Below, piece by piece: positions 18,197 to 27,023 of a DNA stretch of 64,000 nucleotides. The position numbers were made by a program, and so were the translations under genes. A model generated the notes under the pieces. That model had not been told where the DNA came from. It saw only the letters and a list, made by a program, of their open reading frames with translations, and made no database searches. The stretch covers positions 6,863 to 70,862 of the forward strand of contig JANMGB010000334.1 of assembly GCA_031374415.1 (NCBI GenBank), written 5' to 3'. The DNA is from CANHBY01 sp031374415 (GTDB taxonomy: Bacteria; Pseudomonadota; Gammaproteobacteria; Burkholderiales; Burkholderiaceae_C). Position 1 is the stretch's first letter, and every line of letters starts with the position of its first letter.

Positions 18197-19521
18197 TTTA
18201 TTGCAAGCGTTGTCTGTACCCCGCGAATCACCCCTATGGCATGGTCTTTGATGCACAGGGGGTGTGCATGGGTTGCAGGATTCACGAAGAGAAGGATGCG
18301 CTGGATTGGAGTGCGCGGTTTCGCCTGCTGGAGCAGATCGCCCACACGAACACCCAACGCATGGGCAAGAAGGGCTTTGATTGCATCGTGCCGGTCACGG
18401 GGGGCGGCGACAGTTATTTCATCGTGCACACGGTCAAGAATGTACTGGGGATGAATCCCCTGCTGGTGAACTACAACGCTCACTACAACACCATACTGGG
18501 TATTCGGAACTTGGCCAATTTGGCCACGGTGTTCGATTGTGATGTGGTGACCTCGACCTTGTCGCCGCAGCACTTGAAGCGCATCACACGGCACACGCTG
18601 AAGAAGTTTGGCAGCATGTACTGGCAGGTGTTGGCGGGTTACTTGACCTTCCCGGTGCAGGTCGCGGTTCGTTTTCGAATTCCGTTGATCATTTGGGGGG
18701 TGCATCCTTGGTCTGAGCAAACCGGTATGTTTTCGCACCTCGATGAGGTCGAGATGACCGAGCGCTGCCGCAAGGAGCACGGTCTGATGGGATGGGCCGC
18801 GGAGGATTTGGTGGACTCGTCCGCCGACATCTCGCGCAGCGACGTTCAGCCATTTGTCTACCCATACGACAATGAACTCGAAACCGTGGGCGTGCGGGGG
18901 CTGTATCTCAGCAATTACATCCGTTGGGACGCCAAAGTGCAGCATGAACACATGATTGAGCGGTACGGCTATGAGACCGCCCTGCAGCAACGCACGTTCA
19001 ATACCTACGAGGATGTGCACTGCTTTCATTCGGCTGGCGTGCACGACTACCTCAAGTTTCTGAAGTACGGCTATTCGAAGGTCACGGACCATGCCTGTCG
19101 AGAAATCAGGCTCAAACGCATGACGCGAGAAGAGGGCATTGAACAGGTGCGCACCTACACCGAGCGCCCGCCTGCTGACCTGCCGCTGTTCCTGGACTGG
19201 ATTGAGATGTCGGAGCAGGCTTTTTATGAGCAAGCGGGGCATCGCCGTGACGAACACATTTGGCGCCGCGACGCTGATGTGTGGTCCTTGCGGGACAGTG
19301 TGATCGACCATCGCGACGACGAGGGGGTCGATGCGGTGCGCTTGCCCAAGGTGACTGACGGCCCGTTCAGGCTCACCGGCCACGCGGAGTCGCAAACCCC
19401 GGATGACAGCTATTTGTTGATGGGACGAGGCTACATCGATCCATACAACTATGGCGCCATCGAAGACCAGCCCCCAGGCGGAATGACCCCGCGGACCTGG
19501 CAGCGCAAACCCATTTGCTAA
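18193..19521 (+). CDS. N-acetyl sugar amidotransferase, long variant
   Basis: A 442-residue member of the WbuX/WbpG/PseA family, PP-loop enzymes that activate the N-acetyl amide with ATP for amidination. Two Cys pairs (C4/C7 and C25/C28) form a probable zinc knuckle at the N terminus. The PP-loop at 69-74 reads TGGGDS where the family has SGGKDS, so both the first Ser and the Lys are changed. It is ~70 residues longer than its neighbour at 19532, mainly in a polar C-terminal tail after ~370. It may be a divergent-specificity or regulatory paralogue. ATGA overlap with hisF2 places it in the same operon. Confidence 0.85.
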   Translation: MIYCKRCLYPANHPYGMVFDAQGVCMGCRIHEEKDALDWSARFRLLEQIAHTNTQRMGKKGFDCIVPVTGGGDSYFIVHTVKNVLGMNPLLVNYNAHYNTILGIRNLANLATVFDCDVVTSTLSPQHLKRITRHTLKKFGSMYWQVLAGYLTFPVQVAVRFRIPLIIWGVHPWSEQTGMFSHLDEVEMTERCRKEHGLMGWAAEDLVDSSADISRSDVQPFVYPYDNELETVGVRGLYLSNYIRWDAKVQHEHMIERYGYETALQQRTFNTYEDVHCFHSAGVHDYLKFLKYGYSKVTDHACREIRLKRMTREEGIEQVRTYTERPPADLPLFLDWIEMSEQAFYEQAGHRRDEHIWRRDADVWSLRDSVIDHRDDEGVDAVRLPKVTDGPFRLTGHAESQTPDDSYLLMGRGYIDPYNYGAIEDQPPGGMTPRTWQRKPIC

Positions 19522-19531
19522 GGACGATGCC

Positions 19532-20644
19532 ATGCGCTATTGCAAACGATGCGTGATGCCGGACACCAAGCCCGGTGTAAGTTTCGATGCCGAGGGTATT
19601 TGCAGTGCCTGCCGCTCAGTGGAACGTAAGAAGTTGATCGACTGGGATGGGCGTGCAGCCCGCCTGTCGGCCTTGTGTGATCGTGTTCGGGGCTCCAACG
19701 GCAATGGCTATGAGTGTGTGGTGCCGGTGAGTGGAGGCAAGGACAGTGTCTACCAGGCTTACATGATGAGCCGTGTGTATGGCCTGAGAACCCTGGGCAT
19801 CGTGCTGGCACCGCATGTCCAAACGCCCGAGGGCATCATGAATTTGAATGCCATGGTGACGAATTTGGGCATTGATTTGCTGAAGATTTCGGTGCGGCCC
19901 AGCACACTGCAGAAGATACGTCGAATTGCGCTCTTGGAAATCGGCAATCCGAACTATGCGGAGCACCGTGTGGTGTTTGCCGGCGTAGCACGTGCGGCGG
20001 CTTTTTACGGCGCGCCACTGGTGGTGTGGGGCGAGGACATTGCTGTGGAGTTTGGTGGCAACGTCGCCAGCACCGCAAACGACGATGGCTCAGCGGAAGA
20101 TCTGTTGAACAATGATTTGTTCAGAGAGACGGACTTTGATGGCTTGCTTCGCGGGCGTGTCCATCAGAACGAGCTGTTTTTTTACATGAATCCGGACAAA
20201 GAAGAGCTCAAGAACAAAAACATCAAGAGCATTTATCTGGGCTACTACCACTGGTGGGATGGCTACAAACACCTGGGCGTGGCCAAGGAGTTCGGGTTTC
20301 AACCCCGGCGTGCGGGCCCCTTGTCGGGCAACATTTTGGATTACGACAACATCGACGAAAAGCTCTGTGAAATCCACATTTGGTTCAAGTTCCTGAAGTT
20401 CGGCTTTTGGCGCCCCACGGATCAGTGCTGCTATCACATCTGGAACGCAAGGATGTCGCGGGCAGAGGCCGTCGAACATGTTCGGGCTAAGCAGTACGAG
20501 TTCCCCAAAGAGTATTTGGCGGAGTTTCTTGATTACCACCAGGTCACCGAGGCCCAATTCCGTGACTGCGAGGAACGTTGGCGCAACCACAACATTTGGC
20601 ACAAGGTCCAGGGTCAGTGGCGCCTCAAACATGAAGTCTGTTAA
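19532..20644 (+). CDS. N-acetyl sugar amidotransferase (WbpG/PseA family)
   Basis: A 370-residue PP-loop amidotransferase. The zinc-knuckle Cys are at 4, 7, 24 and 27, and the PP-loop at 67-72 is the canonical SGGKDS, unlike the preceding paralogue. With HisH2 as glutaminase and HisF2 as ammonia conduit it should convert an N-acetyl to an acetamidino group on a diamino or nonulosonic sugar; that is the known role of the family in O-antigens and flagellin glycans. The acceptor here is unproven, but the surrounding leg genes suggest legionaminic acid. Start ATG 19532, 10 bp after the paralogue. Confidence 0.9.
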   Translation: MRYCKRCVMPDTKPGVSFDAEGICSACRSVERKKLIDWDGRAARLSALCDRVRGSNGNGYECVVPVSGGKDSVYQAYMMSRVYGLRTLGIVLAPHVQTPEGIMNLNAMVTNLGIDLLKISVRPSTLQKIRRIALLEIGNPNYAEHRVVFAGVARAAAFYGAPLVVWGEDIAVEFGGNVASTANDDGSAEDLLNNDLFRETDFDGLLRGRVHQNELFFYMNPDKEELKNKNIKSIYLGYYHWWDGYKHLGVAKEFGFQPRRAGPLSGNILDYDNIDEKLCEIHIWFKFLKFGFWRPTDQCCYHIWNARMSRAEAVEHVRAKQYEFPKEYLAEFLDYHQVTEAQFRDCEERWRNHNIWHKVQGQWRLKHEVC

Positions 20645-20656
20645 CCGGAGACCCGA

Positions 20657-21349
20657 GTGAGCAACAAGTCTGAGTGGGATCGTTCTTACGACAAGCAAGA
20701 CAACTTTGTTTTTTACCCGCACGAGGAGGTCATTCGGTTTGTGTCGAAGTTCATCCGTAAGCGCGTGGGCATTGATCGTTTTCGCGATGTCGCCGCCCAA
20801 GCCACTCACAGCCGTGTGCTGGATCTGGGATGTGGCATCGGTCGGCACGTGATCTATTGCCATGAGATGGGCTTGCAAGCGTACGGTATTGACTTGTCCG
20901 ACTCGGCCATTCGGGTGGCCCACGAATGGGCTGCGCGAGTCGCACTGCCTGAGCCCGCGCAAAGAATTCGACAGGGTGATGTGCGGCAACTGCCCTGGGA
21001 AAACGGGTTCTTCTCGCACGCCGTCAGCCATGGGGTGTTAGACAGCATGCCGTTTGAGATTGCGCGAGCAGCCTGTCTGGAAATGGGCCGGGTATTGCAA
21101 GCCGGTGCTTTGTTTTACTGTGACTTGATCTCTGGCGACGACTCCAAACATGCCCGCGAATTCTGCGGCGAGGAAGTGGTGACATCGGCCCACGAACAGG
21201 GCACGATTCAGCTCTACTTCAACATGGAAAAGATCCGCTCGATGATCCAGGGCGTCTTTTCGATGGAGGAGTGCCATCTGATTCGGCGTGAGAACACGCT
21301 TCAAGGGGGGTATACCTCGCGCTACCACGTGGTGCTGAAAAGGAGCTGA
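20657..21349 (+). CDS. Class I SAM-dependent methyltransferase
   Basis: A 230-residue methyltransferase with motif I VLDLGCGIGRH at ~54-64, an acidic second strand end (YGIDLSDSA), and VSHGVLDSMPF as motif IV. It begins with a GTG at 20657, preceded by CCGGAG at a good distance; no in-frame ATG lies nearby. No close substrate class is recognisable. From its place between sugar amidotransferase and epimerase genes it probably N- or O-methylates a sugar, or the amidino group itself (inference). Two bases separate it from the next start. Confidence 0.82.
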   Translation: MSNKSEWDRSYDKQDNFVFYPHEEVIRFVSKFIRKRVGIDRFRDVAAQATHSRVLDLGCGIGRHVIYCHEMGLQAYGIDLSDSAIRVAHEWAARVALPEPAQRIRQGDVRQLPWENGFFSHAVSHGVLDSMPFEIARAACLEMGRVLQAGALFYCDLISGDDSKHAREFCGEEVVTSAHEQGTIQLYFNMEKIRSMIQGVFSMEECHLIRRENTLQGGYTSRYHVVLKRS

Positions 21350-21351
21350 GC

Positions 21352-22260
21352 ATGGCGATTTTGGTCAGTGGTGCTTCGGGCTTTCTGGGCAGCCGGCTCG
21401 TGGCCAGGCTGGCCGAGGAGGGCCGTGACGTGATCGCGCTGGCCCGCCGTGAACGCCCGGACAGCCTGGCGAAAAAATCACAAGTGCAGTGGCTGCGCTG
21501 CGACCTGACGCAACAAGATTGGCGCTCGGCCCTGCCCCGGCTGCCCCACTTGGAAGCGGTGGTTCACCTGGCAGGCGCCACCCTGGGAGCAGGTCAAGAC
21601 GAGTGCGCGTTTTTGCATCGCAATGAGCACACCACGGTCAGCTTGCTACAAGCCCTGGCGGATCGCTGTGAGCAGGTGGTGCATGCCTCGTCCCAAGTGG
21701 TCTATGGCGATGCCCGGCACCTGGCGGTGGACGAGAGTTTTCCGCTGCGCGCCGAGGGCTCAGCGTATGCCTTAAGCAAGCTCAACAGCGAGAACTGGCT
21801 CCAATGGTTTCAAAAGCGTCATGGGGGCCGCTATTGGGCCCTGCGTTTTTGCGGCTTTGTGGATGGCGGCGGCATCGTGGACTATCTGATCAACCAGGCG
21901 CTCAACGAGGAAGCCATTGAGCTCTACGGCCTGGGCGAAGTACGCCGCGACTATTTGCACTCCAGCGATGGGATGGATGCCTTGGTCAAGGCCGTGGATT
22001 GTCAGGCCGCCGTCGGCGTGACCCCAGTGAACATTGGCTCGGGGCAAGCTGTATCAGCCAAGGAGCTGGCACAGGAAGTCTGCACGACTTTGCAGTCTGC
22101 AAGCGAAATTCACCTGCGGCCAGCACCCTCGCCGCAGGGTGATTTTGTTTTCTCCATCGCGCGCGCGCGCCAGTTGTTGAACTTTCAGCCAGGTGATCTG
22201 AAAGCCGCCGTGCGACAACACGCCCAAACACGGCAACAACAAACCAGGAGCTCTCCATGA
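21352..22260 (+). CDS. NAD-dependent sugar epimerase/dehydratase
   Basis: A 302-residue extended SDR. The Rossmann motif is VSGASGFLGSRL at the N terminus. SSQVVYGDA takes the place of the usual Ser-Thr-xxx-Val-Tyr-Gly, and YALSKLNSE carries the Tyr-xxx-Lys pair (~141-145). It is short for a 4,6-dehydratase and more like a 4-epimerase or 4-reductase acting on an NDP-sugar. An AGGAG ribosome site precedes ATG 21352. The stop overlaps the following aminotransferase by 4 bp, so the two probably act one after the other on one sugar. Confidence 0.85.
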   Translation: MAILVSGASGFLGSRLVARLAEEGRDVIALARRERPDSLAKKSQVQWLRCDLTQQDWRSALPRLPHLEAVVHLAGATLGAGQDECAFLHRNEHTTVSLLQALADRCEQVVHASSQVVYGDARHLAVDESFPLRAEGSAYALSKLNSENWLQWFQKRHGGRYWALRFCGFVDGGGIVDYLINQALNEEAIELYGLGEVRRDYLHSSDGMDALVKAVDCQAAVGVTPVNIGSGQAVSAKELAQEVCTTLQSASEIHLRPAPSPQGDFVFSIARARQLLNFQPGDLKAAVRQHAQTRQQQTRSSP

Positions 22261-23402
22261 AAAAAATCACCATGGCGGATCCCCATTTCAATGCGGACGA
22301 CCGCGCGCGAATTCACCGCGAGATTGACGCCATTTTGGATGGGGCCTTGAGCATGGGGCCCCAGGTGCGGGCCTTTGAGGAGGAGTTCGCCGCTCGGGTC
22401 GGCGTGCGACACGCCATCGCCATGAACTCGTGCACCTCGACCCTGGAGGGCGTTTTGTGGGCCCACCATGTGGCAGGTCGCGAGGTCATTGTGCCCGCCG
22501 AAACCTTCGTGGCCACTGGCATGGCGGTGCATTTGAGTGGCGCAGTTCCAGTGTTTGCGGAGATTTCTGCCCACACTTTGTGCCTGGACCTGGACGATGT
22601 GCGCCGCCGTGTCACGGCCAAAACGGCGGGGATCATTGTGGTTCACATGGCGGGCCTGATCACGCCAGACATCAAGGCCTTGCGCCAATTTTGTGACTCC
22701 AAGGGTCTGTTCTTGATTGAAGACGCAGCGCATGCGCCTGGCGCCCAGCTGGACGGACGCCAGGCCGGCGCTTGGGGCCACGCGGGATGCTTTTCATTTT
22801 TTCCGACCAAGGTATTGGCCGCCGGTGAAGGCGGGATGCTGACCACTGATGATGATCGCCTTGCCGAGGCGGTCCGCAGTTTTCAACACCGCGGGCGCGA
22901 CATGCAATCGCGCACCGAGCGCTATGTGAACCCGGGGCGCAATGTGCGCATGACCGAGATGAACGCGCTGTTGGGGCGGGTTCAACTGGCTCGCCTGGAT
23001 GAGTTTTTGGCACGTCGACGTCAGATTGCAGCACTCTATATCCGCGAGTTGACAGGCACGCCAGGCATTCAGATGGTGAGACCCGCCACCTTGGAAGCCT
23101 CCTCATTTTGGAAAGTCCCGCTGCTGCTTGACCCGGGGCTGGATCGCCCACGCATCACCGAGAGTCTGGCGGCTCAGGGCATCACGGTGGACTGGGCTTA
23201 CCAGCCCGCCGTGCATTTGCAGCCGGTGTTCCGCACACTGTACGGCACCACCGAAGGCCAGCTACCTCGCACCGAAGATTACCTGAGCCGCCACCTGTGT
23301 CTGCCCTGTCACCCCCGCATCACCGATGAAGAGGCCCTGTTCGTGGCAACGCAGTTAAAAGCTGCCGTGGCGGCTGTGCCGCTGCACGAGACCACGGCAT
23401 GA
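22257..23402 (+). CDS. DegT/DnrJ/EryC1/StrS PLP aminotransferase
   Basis: A 381-residue sugar aminotransferase. Seen: MNSCTSTLEGVLWA (phosphate-binding Thr/Ser cluster), IEDAAHAPGAQL with the Asp that contacts the PLP nitrogen, and the Schiff-base Lys in FSFFPTKVLAAGEGGM. It would place an amino group on a keto sugar, presumably the product of the preceding SDR. It is the second of three aminotransferases of this class in the window (others at 15372 and 49915). ATGA overlaps on both sides. Confidence 0.9.
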   Translation: MKKITMADPHFNADDRARIHREIDAILDGALSMGPQVRAFEEEFAARVGVRHAIAMNSCTSTLEGVLWAHHVAGREVIVPAETFVATGMAVHLSGAVPVFAEISAHTLCLDLDDVRRRVTAKTAGIIVVHMAGLITPDIKALRQFCDSKGLFLIEDAAHAPGAQLDGRQAGAWGHAGCFSFFPTKVLAAGEGGMLTTDDDRLAEAVRSFQHRGRDMQSRTERYVNPGRNVRMTEMNALLGRVQLARLDEFLARRRQIAALYIRELTGTPGIQMVRPATLEASSFWKVPLLLDPGLDRPRITESLAAQGITVDWAYQPAVHLQPVFRTLYGTTEGQLPRTEDYLSRHLCLPCHPRITDEEALFVATQLKAAVAAVPLHETTA

Positions 23403-24097
23403 GGGTTGCCATTCACCAGCCGCAGTATTGGCCCTGGCTGCCTTACCTGCTCAAAATTGAAGACTGCGACCTGTTCATCTTTTTGGATACCGTGGATTTC
23501 CAAAAGAACGGTTTGCAAAATCGCAATCAGATCAAGACGGCACAAGGCGCGCAGTGGCTGACCGTGCCGGTCAAGCAAAAGCTGGGACAGTCGCTGCGCG
23601 ACACCCTGATCGACAACAGCAGCGATTGGCGACGCAAGCACTGGCAGACCCTAAGGCAGTGCTATGGCAAGGCCGCGCACTTTGCCACTTATGCCCCAGA
23701 GCTCGAAGCCCTGTATGCACGCGAATGGCAGGCGCTGAGTGAGCTGAACATCACGGTAACGCAGATGCTGATGCGCTGGATGGGCGTGTCCACGCAGGTG
23801 TTGCGAAGCAGTGCCATGAACGTGAGTGGATCGGCGTCAGATTTGATCCTTCATCTTTGCCTTGACGTAGGGGCCAGTCACTACCTGTCTGGCACGGGCG
23901 GCTTGAACTACTTGAACCCGGAGGCGTTTGATCAAGCGGGCGTGCAGATCAGCTACCAAGAAGCCGTTCTGCCACCGGCATACCCTCAATTATTCTCGCA
24001 AGCCGGGTACATCAACCACCTGTCCGCACTGGATCTGATGCTGAACTGCGGCAGCACTTGGCGGGATCACGTGCCAAGCAAGGAGTGTGCGACATGA
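23399..24097 (+). CDS. WbqC family protein
   Basis: A 232-residue member of the WbqC family (PF08889), found in many glycan loci. The N terminus is typical: VAIHQPQYWPWLPYLLKI, then FLDTVDFQKNGLQNRNQIK. A later HYLSGTGGLNYLN segment is also conserved in the family. The biochemical role is not established. Frequent association with DegT aminotransferases suggests it acts on the new amine, perhaps by acylation (inference). It overlaps both neighbours by 4 bp, so it belongs to the same transcript. Confidence 0.85.
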   Translation: MRVAIHQPQYWPWLPYLLKIEDCDLFIFLDTVDFQKNGLQNRNQIKTAQGAQWLTVPVKQKLGQSLRDTLIDNSSDWRRKHWQTLRQCYGKAAHFATYAPELEALYAREWQALSELNITVTQMLMRWMGVSTQVLRSSAMNVSGSASDLILHLCLDVGASHYLSGTGGLNYLNPEAFDQAGVQISYQEAVLPPAYPQLFSQAGYINHLSALDLMLNCGSTWRDHVPSKECAT

Positions 24098-25257
24098 CCT
24101 CCAAGCGGCTGGTGCTTGGGGTGACAGGCATTCGATCAGAGTACGACATCATGTCGTCTGTGTTTCGGGCGATCACCGACCATCCGGAGCTGAGTCTGCA
24201 GTTGCTTGTGACAGGGGCTCACCTCTCAGAGGCGTTCGGGCTCACAGTGAACGAAGTCAAGGCGGATGGTTTTGTCATCGCCGATGAAGTACAAAGCCTG
24301 TTGAACGGGGATCAAGATTCGTTCAGGGTCAAGGGTTTGGCGATTCAGCTGCAAGGGATGATTCAGACCGTTTCGCGCTTGCGTCCCGACATCTTGCTGG
24401 TTCTGGGTGACCGCGAGGAGGCCATGAGCACCGCGCTGGTCGGCGCCTACATGAACATCCCCGTGGCGCACATCGCTGGCGGTGACCGTGTGATCGGCAA
24501 CGTGGACGATCAGGTTCGGCATGCCGTCACCAAGTTGGCCCATCTGCATTTGGTCACCAACGGCGAAAGCCAAGAGCGCATTTTGCGCCTGGGTGAACAG
24601 CCATTCCGGGTGTGGGATGTCGGCAATCCTGGACTGGATCGTTTGCTGCAGGTGCCGCAGCTCTCTGCGACCGAACTGTCGACCCGGCTGGGTTGCGCCA
24701 TCACAGACGGCGAACCCTTGTTGATGATCATTCAACATGTGATTTCGACCGAGATTGAGCACGCCTATGAGCAGATGCGCACCACCCTGGAGGCCGCCGG
24801 CGATTTGGGCCTGCGAACCGTCTTAAGTTACCCCAACTCCGATGCGGGTGGGCAGCAAATGATCAAGGCCATTCGCGAGTTTGAAGGGCAGTCCTTTTTA
24901 CACACGGCCAAGAACATTCCGCGACTGGAGTTTGTCAACCTCATGCGTCGGGCATCGTGCCTGCTCGGCAACTCCAGTGCAGGTATCTTGGAAGCCCCCC
25001 TGCTCAAGCTGGCGGTTGTCAATGTAGGCAACCGTCAGAAGGGGCGCTTGCATGCTGAAAACGTTCAGTTTGTGACCCACTCCAAGTCGGAGATTGTGCA
25101 GGCCGTTCGGCGTGCCGTTTTCGATACCGCTTACCGGTTTGAGGTCAACTCCTGCAGCAACCCCTACGGCGACGGCCAATCGTCTCAACGCATCGCGTCG
25201 ATTTTGGCAACAGTGGCCCTGGACCGCAAGCTGCTCATCAAAGACATCACCTATTAA
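24094..25257 (+). CDS. legG: Hydrolysing NDP-N-acetylhexosamine 2-epimerase, LegG/NeuC type
   Basis: A 387-residue GT-B-fold epimerase that releases the nucleotide and inverts C2, giving a free 2,4-diacetamido-2,4,6-trideoxymannose in the legionaminic pathway. Seen: GVTGIRSEYDI at the start, LVLGDREEA, HIAGGD (the residues distinguishing the hydrolysing class), and GNSSAGILEAP with the nucleotide-site Ser pair. The non-hydrolysing homologue WecB is separately present at 43546. Start ATG 24094 (ATGA with WbqC); the frame back to 24058 is upstream overlap only. Confidence 0.9.
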   Translation: MTSKRLVLGVTGIRSEYDIMSSVFRAITDHPELSLQLLVTGAHLSEAFGLTVNEVKADGFVIADEVQSLLNGDQDSFRVKGLAIQLQGMIQTVSRLRPDILLVLGDREEAMSTALVGAYMNIPVAHIAGGDRVIGNVDDQVRHAVTKLAHLHLVTNGESQERILRLGEQPFRVWDVGNPGLDRLLQVPQLSATELSTRLGCAITDGEPLLMIIQHVISTEIEHAYEQMRTTLEAAGDLGLRTVLSYPNSDAGGQQMIKAIREFEGQSFLHTAKNIPRLEFVNLMRRASCLLGNSSAGILEAPLLKLAVVNVGNRQKGRLHAENVQFVTHSKSEIVQAVRRAVFDTAYRFEVNSCSNPYGDGQSSQRIASILATVALDRKLLIKDITY

Positions 25258-25269
25258 AGCTGCACGCCC

Positions 25270-25941
25270 ATGCCCTCCAAGATTTTGTGCATCGCGCCCC
25301 ACCCCGACGACGAAACGCTGGGGTGCGGTGGAACCTTGCTCCAGCATGTCGCCCGGGGAGATGAGGTTCATTGGCTCATTGGCACCGACATTTCAATCGA
25401 CATCGGTTTTTCAGCCGAGCAGGTTGAACGACGCGATGCAGAGATCCAGCGCGTGGCCCAGGCCTATGGCCTGCATCAAACTCACCGCCTCGGCTTTGCC
25501 AGCATGCGCCTGGATCAGGTGCCCAAGCTGCAGCTGGTCGAGGCCGTCTCCCAGGTCGTGCGCGCATCTGGCGCGAGCGTGTTGTACGTGCCCTATCGCA
25601 ATGATGTGCACAGCGATCACGCCGCGCTCTTTGATGCCGCCGTGGCCTGCACCAAGGCATTCCGATACCCGAATGTGAAAGCGGTCTATGCCTACGAAAC
25701 CTTGTCCGAAACAGAGTTTGGGCTGCGCCCCGACGATGGTGGGTTTCGCCCCAACCTGTTTGTTGATATTGCGTCGGGGCTGGAAAAAAAGCTGACCATC
25801 ATGAAGCTCTACCCCAGTGAAATGAAGGCGTTCCCCTTTCCGCGCAGCGAGGTCTGTCTGCGTGCCCAAGCCCAGTTGCGAGGCAGCCAAGCGGGTCTCA
25901 TGGCGGCCGAGGCTTTCATGATTCTCAAGGAGATCCGATGA
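25270..25941 (+). CDS. PIG-L family (LmbE-like) N-deacetylase
   Basis: A 223-residue zinc deacetylase of the PIG-L/LmbE family, which removes acetyl from N-acetylated sugars. The zinc-binding HPDDE is at residues 11-15, and the second His cluster is VHSDH at ~116-120. It lies between legG and legI, so the substrate could be the free diacetamido sugar or the finished nonulosonic acid. A deacetylation here would free an amine for re-acylation or another N-substituent. That role is inference; the family call is firm. Overlaps legI by 4 bp. Confidence 0.88.
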   Translation: MPSKILCIAPHPDDETLGCGGTLLQHVARGDEVHWLIGTDISIDIGFSAEQVERRDAEIQRVAQAYGLHQTHRLGFASMRLDQVPKLQLVEAVSQVVRASGASVLYVPYRNDVHSDHAALFDAAVACTKAFRYPNVKAVYAYETLSETEFGLRPDDGGFRPNLFVDIASGLEKKLTIMKLYPSEMKAFPFPRSEVCLRAQAQLRGSQAGLMAAEAFMILKEIR

Positions 25942-27023
25942 CATCAGAGCATGCGGTTTTTGTGATTGCAGAAGCAGGGGTGAATCACAACGGGCAGCGT
26001 GATTTAGCCTTTGCGCTCGTGGATGCGGCGGTCGCCGCGGGTGCTGACGCAGTGAAGTTCCAAACCTTCGATGCGCAGAAGCTAGTGGCCCACGATGCGC
26101 CCAAAGCGGCCTATCAGTTGCGCAGCACCGATGCCGCAGAGAGTCAGTTGTCAATGCTGAAGAAGCTCGAGCTGTCCAGGGCATGGCACGTGGACTTGCA
26201 GGCGCACGCCAGGGCGCAAGGGATTGAGTTTCTCTCGACGGCCTTTGACACCGACAGCCTGGACTTCCTGGTGAGCCTGGGCGTCCCGACGTTCAAAGTG
26301 CCCTCGGGTGAATTGACCAACGGGCCGCTGTTGTGGCGGTTTGCGCACACGCGAAAACCGCTTATTGTGTCCACCGGCATGGCCACCTTGTCCGAGGTCG
26401 AGCAGGGGCTGGCCATCATCGGGCATGCACTCCATGCCAGCGCCGAGCCACGGCACATGGACGAAGTATGGGAAAACTGGAGCCGAACCCAGGTTCGGCG
26501 CAGCTTGCAAGACCAGGTGACCTTGCTGCATTGCACATCTCAGTACCCCACCCCTTTGGATGAAGTCAATCTGCGCAGCATGGACACCTTGTCGGCCGCC
26601 TTTGGGCTGCCCGTGGGATATTCCGATCACACCGAGGGGATTTTGATCCCGGTGGTGGCGGTCGCCCGTGGCGCACGGGTGATAGAGAAGCATTTCACCT
26701 TGGACCGGAGTTTGCCCGGCCCTGACCACAAAGCCTCGTTAGAGCCGCCTGAGCTGGTGCAGATGGTGCGCGACATCCGCGCTCTGGAGCGCGTATGGGG
26801 AGACGGCAGCAAATGCCCACAGCCCAGTGAATGGGACACGCGCATGGCGGCACGGCAAAAACTGGTCGCAGCGAGAGACATCGCAGCCCACACGGTTCTG
26901 ACGCGGCAAGACCTGAGCACCGCACGCAGCCGGGGTCAGGGCTTGCCGCCCACCGCCCTGTGGAGCTTGGTGGGCCGAACATCGCCCCGGGCTTATCAAG
27001 CAGGCGAGCTGATTGAGCCATGA
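25938..27023 (+). CDS. legI: N-acetylneuraminate/legionaminate synthase
   Basis: A 361-residue NeuB-family synthase condensing phosphoenolpyruvate with a free amino-hexose to a nine-carbon nonulosonic acid. The barrel begins IAEAGVNHNG and has DAVKFQTF, FDTDSLDFL, KVPSGELTNGPLL, STGMAT, LLHCTSQYPTP and VIEKHFTLDRSLPGPDH, all hallmark segments. The C-terminal ~60 residues form an antifreeze/SAF domain (LVAARDIAAHTVL). With LegG upstream and LegF downstream, legionaminate is the likeliest product. Sialic or pseudaminic acid cannot be fully excluded by eye. Confidence 0.93.
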   Translation: MTSEHAVFVIAEAGVNHNGQRDLAFALVDAAVAAGADAVKFQTFDAQKLVAHDAPKAAYQLRSTDAAESQLSMLKKLELSRAWHVDLQAHARAQGIEFLSTAFDTDSLDFLVSLGVPTFKVPSGELTNGPLLWRFAHTRKPLIVSTGMATLSEVEQGLAIIGHALHASAEPRHMDEVWENWSRTQVRRSLQDQVTLLHCTSQYPTPLDEVNLRSMDTLSAAFGLPVGYSDHTEGILIPVVAVARGARVIEKHFTLDRSLPGPDHKASLEPPELVQMVRDIRALERVWGDGSKCPQPSEWDTRMAARQKLVAARDIAAHTVLTRQDLSTARSRGQGLPPTALWSLVGRTSPRAYQAGELIEP

